Below are positions 4,599 to 5,779 of a stretch of 5,779 bases of DNA, in pieces. Under the pieces are notes generated by a model that ran no database searches, had not been told where the DNA came from, and worked only from the letters and a program-made list of their open reading frames with translations. The position numbers were made by a program, and so were the translations under genes. Source of the stretch: Candidatus Iainarchaeum sp. (lineage in GTDB: Archaea; Iainarchaeota; Iainarchaeia; Iainarchaeales; UBA10191); NCBI GenBank assembly GCA_013331925.1, contig DUFJ01000058.1, forward strand, positions 1 to 5,779, read 5' to 3'. How positions within the stretch are numbered: the first letter of the stretch is position 1; every line of letters begins with the position of its first letter.

Positions 4599-5303
4599 TT
4601 ATTGGATGTACTGGTATATTCCTTGCTTTTTTTCAAACAGTTCCCCGTTTTCTTTCAGGAAAGCGCAGGCTCCTTTCACTGCCTCTCTTTCCAGGCCAGT
4701 CAATGCAGTAATCTCTTCAATGCCTGCTGTTTTTTTCGCCTGTAATGCTTTCAGTATCCTTTCGCTGCACTCCTGCAAAAACCCTGTTTCAAAAATGTAG
4801 TAGGTGTTGTCAAAGTCCTTCAGGCCTTTCAACTCGCCTTCCTTCAGCTCTCTCCAGTACTTGCCGTTCAGCTCTCTTGCCTTTCCCTCCCCCTTTACCG
4901 CAACAAACCAGCCTTTCTGCCTTTCTCTTTCCCTTTCGCTCTGGCTTTCTTTTTCCTTGAGCTTGTAAACTGCTTTCTTGTATTTCTCGCTTGCCTTGAA
5001 CTTTTCCACAATTCCTTCTTTTAGCATTTCGTTAAACCTTAACAATTCTATCTTGTTCAAGAACTTTTCAAACCTTTCCTCCACCCTGTCCTGTATTTTG
5101 CTGTTTTCCAAAAGCGCGAGGATTTTCTCGTCCACTTTTCTCACAATCTGCTCTTCAACCAGTCCCCTGTCTATTATAACGTACAAGCCTTTCCTTGCCT
5201 TGACTATTTCATACTCTCTTTCAGGCTCCAGCTCTAATTCCTTAAGCTGCTTTTCGCTGACCTGTAACGCAAAACCCGAGCCTGCTTTTGAAAACTTCGG
5301 CAT
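4599..5303 (-). CDS. Putative regulator: AbrB-like N terminus, coiled-coil middle, winged-helix-like C terminus
   Basis: 234 residues from ATG at 5303, with AGAAGGT upstream. No exact family is recognised. Residues 1-46 (SGFALQVSEKQLKELEL, then EYEIVKARKGLYVIID) have the strand-helix-strand look of an AbrB/SpoVT-type swapped hairpin. About 47-130 is a long, highly charged helical region ending in an R/E-rich stretch. About 131-175 is a small beta-rich segment with GWFVAVKGEGKA and a run of aromatics (FDNTYYIFE). Residues 179-234 look like a winged helix: ILKALQAKKTAGIEEITALTG as helix-turn-helix (183-203), EREAVKGACAFLKENGELF as recognition helix, then KKQGIYQYI as wing. By inference it is a DNA-binding regulator. 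It is first in the five-gene operon and may control it. The coding call is firm; the domain names are tentative. Confidence 0.8.
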   Translation of the reverse strand: MPKFSKAGSGFALQVSEKQLKELELEPEREYEIVKARKGLYVIIDRGLVEEQIVRKVDEKILALLENSKIQDRVEERFEKFLNKIELLRFNEMLKEGIVEKFKASEKYKKAVYKLKEKESQSERERERQKGWFVAVKGEGKARELNGKYWRELKEGELKGLKDFDNTYYIFETGFLQECSERILKALQAKKTAGIEEITALTGLEREAVKGACAFLKENGELFEKKQGIYQYIQ

Positions 5304-5311
5304 TATAAACT

Positions 5312-5352
5312 ACCTTCTTGTTTATACTTAATTCCTGACAAGCTTAAAAAGC
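5312..5352 (-). promoter_or_regulatory. Candidate operon promoter and ribosome binding site
   Basis: On the minus strand a TATA-like GCTTTTTAAGCT (5341-5352) would place transcription start near 5320, just ahead of AGAAGGT (5312-5318) and the ATG at 5303. TTTTTTAAAG (5361-5370) is an alternative TATA candidate giving a longer leader. The call rests on position and base composition only. Confidence 0.35.
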
Positions 5353-5364
5353 TGATTAGGCTTT

Positions 5365-5390
5365 AAAAAAGCTTTTTTTCCAGAAAAAGC
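5365..5390 (-). terminator. Intrinsic-type terminator of the right-edge gene
   Basis: On the minus strand GCTTTTT (5390-5384), a six-base loop and AAAAAGC (5377-5371) form a 7-bp hairpin followed by six T (5370-5365), about 40 bases after the stop codon at 5428. The same AAAAAGC/GCTTTTT words recur at 5346-5352, so several alternative pairings are possible. Confidence 0.65.
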
Positions 5391-5427
5391 AGTTTTGTGC
5401 GTTACTAATTATTTTGAGAGTTTTTGC

Positions 5428-5779
5428 CTATTGCCCTATATTGACCAATTGCTGCACAATGCGCTCGCTGATTAAGGAAAGGCATTTAAGTATTGTCTCG
5501 CAGCCAGCAGTTTGAACCTCGGTTGCAAACTGTATTTGATATGGTGGGGAGTATTTCCAAGGGTTGCTAGCGTCTTTAGAGGACTCAACGGCAAGATAGA
5601 ATTTTCTATTTGTAGAATCTGAAAGCTTTTTTACATAATTGTAGTAATCCAAAACATTCAAGCCGCCCCATGCTGTTTTCTCGCTATCGTTCTCTGCCTT
5701 CTTGTCAACTGCTGTTTTAAGCGCTATTGCCTCCTTAGCGTATGGCCGTCCAAGCACGAATTGCAGTGCTTTATTGCTT
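5428..5779 (-). CDS. Unrecognised protein, C-terminal part only
   Basis: The frame stays open to the right edge, so the N terminus is missing. A GTG at 5757 is in frame, but there is no reason to take it as the start. About 116 residues are visible, ending in IVQQLVNIGQ and a TAG stop. The visible part is soluble-looking and mixed in composition. It has a tryptophan- and tyrosine-bearing middle (WGGLNVLDYYNYVKK, then NPWKYSPPYQIQF), and its last 35 residues look helical with two cysteines nine residues apart (AGCETILKCLS). No membrane segment, signal peptide or catalytic motif can be seen. It has its own terminator and is separated from the next gene by about 125 bases, so it is probably a different transcription unit from the trpS operon. 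No function is proposed. Confidence 0.7.
   Translation of the reverse strand, partial: SNKALQFVLGRPYAKEAIALKTAVDKKAENDSEKTAWGGLNVLDYYNYVKKLSDSTNRKFYLAVESSKDASNPWKYSPPYQIQFATEVQTAGCETILKCLSLISERIVQQLVNIGQ

Noticed and set aside
2820..5117. A 15-base identity (GTTTTCCAAAAGCGC) between the start of endA and the AbrB-like gene, both encoding ALLEN.
   Set aside because: Same amino acids in the same preferred codons inside two coding regions; most simply coincidence, with no similarity continuing beyond a few residues.

Overview
This window reads as archaeal chromosome, and the small, compact genes would suit a DPANN-type lineage, although no lineage marker is present. The evidence is an archaeal EndA-type tRNA-splicing endonuclease, a TrpRS of the archaeal/eukaryotic type, two different histone-fold proteins, archaeal-style purine-rich ribosome binding sites (GGTGA, GGAGG) and T-tract terminators. 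Coding density is high and the genes look native. I see no transposase, integrase, CRISPR array, tRNA or rRNA.

Layout. (1) Bases 11-1318 (+) encode a membrane-anchored protein. It has three likely N-terminal membrane segments, a long charged linker, a regular array of 15-residue coiled-coil repeats, and a SHOCT-like C-terminal motif. (2) A histone-fold protein converges on it from the minus strand (1332-1757). This protein has an acidic N-terminal tail and a long C-terminal helix. (3) About 340 bases of hairpin-rich DNA follow, with no convincing gene. (4) A very short second histone-fold gene on the plus strand (2096-2272, 58 residues) has a strong ribosome binding site and an excellent terminator; it is small enough to be missed by ORF callers. 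(5) A tight minus-strand operon runs from 5303 down to 2328. Its order is: AbrB-like/winged-helix regulator, PspC-domain membrane protein, UspA-like protein, tryptophanyl-tRNA synthetase (trpS), tRNA-splicing endonuclease (endA). Gaps are 11 to 35 bases and each gene has its own ribosome binding site. (6) An intergenic region of about 120 bases holds a terminator and a promoter candidate. (7) The 3' end of an unrecognised minus-strand gene runs off the right edge.

How the genes fit together. The trpS-endA pair makes sense because archaeal tRNA-Trp precursors commonly carry an intron. EndA removes the intron and TrpRS charges the product. The three upstream operon members look like envelope/stress and regulatory functions sharing the transcript. 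The two histone-fold genes are divergently transcribed from one intergenic region and have opposite architectures: one is extended by an acidic tail and a long helix, the other is cut short in the third helix. They are probably two chromatin proteins with different DNA geometry. The most interesting points are this histone pair, the pentadecad (right-handed) coiled coil on a membrane anchor, and a 16-base exact repeat bracketing the short histone gene.
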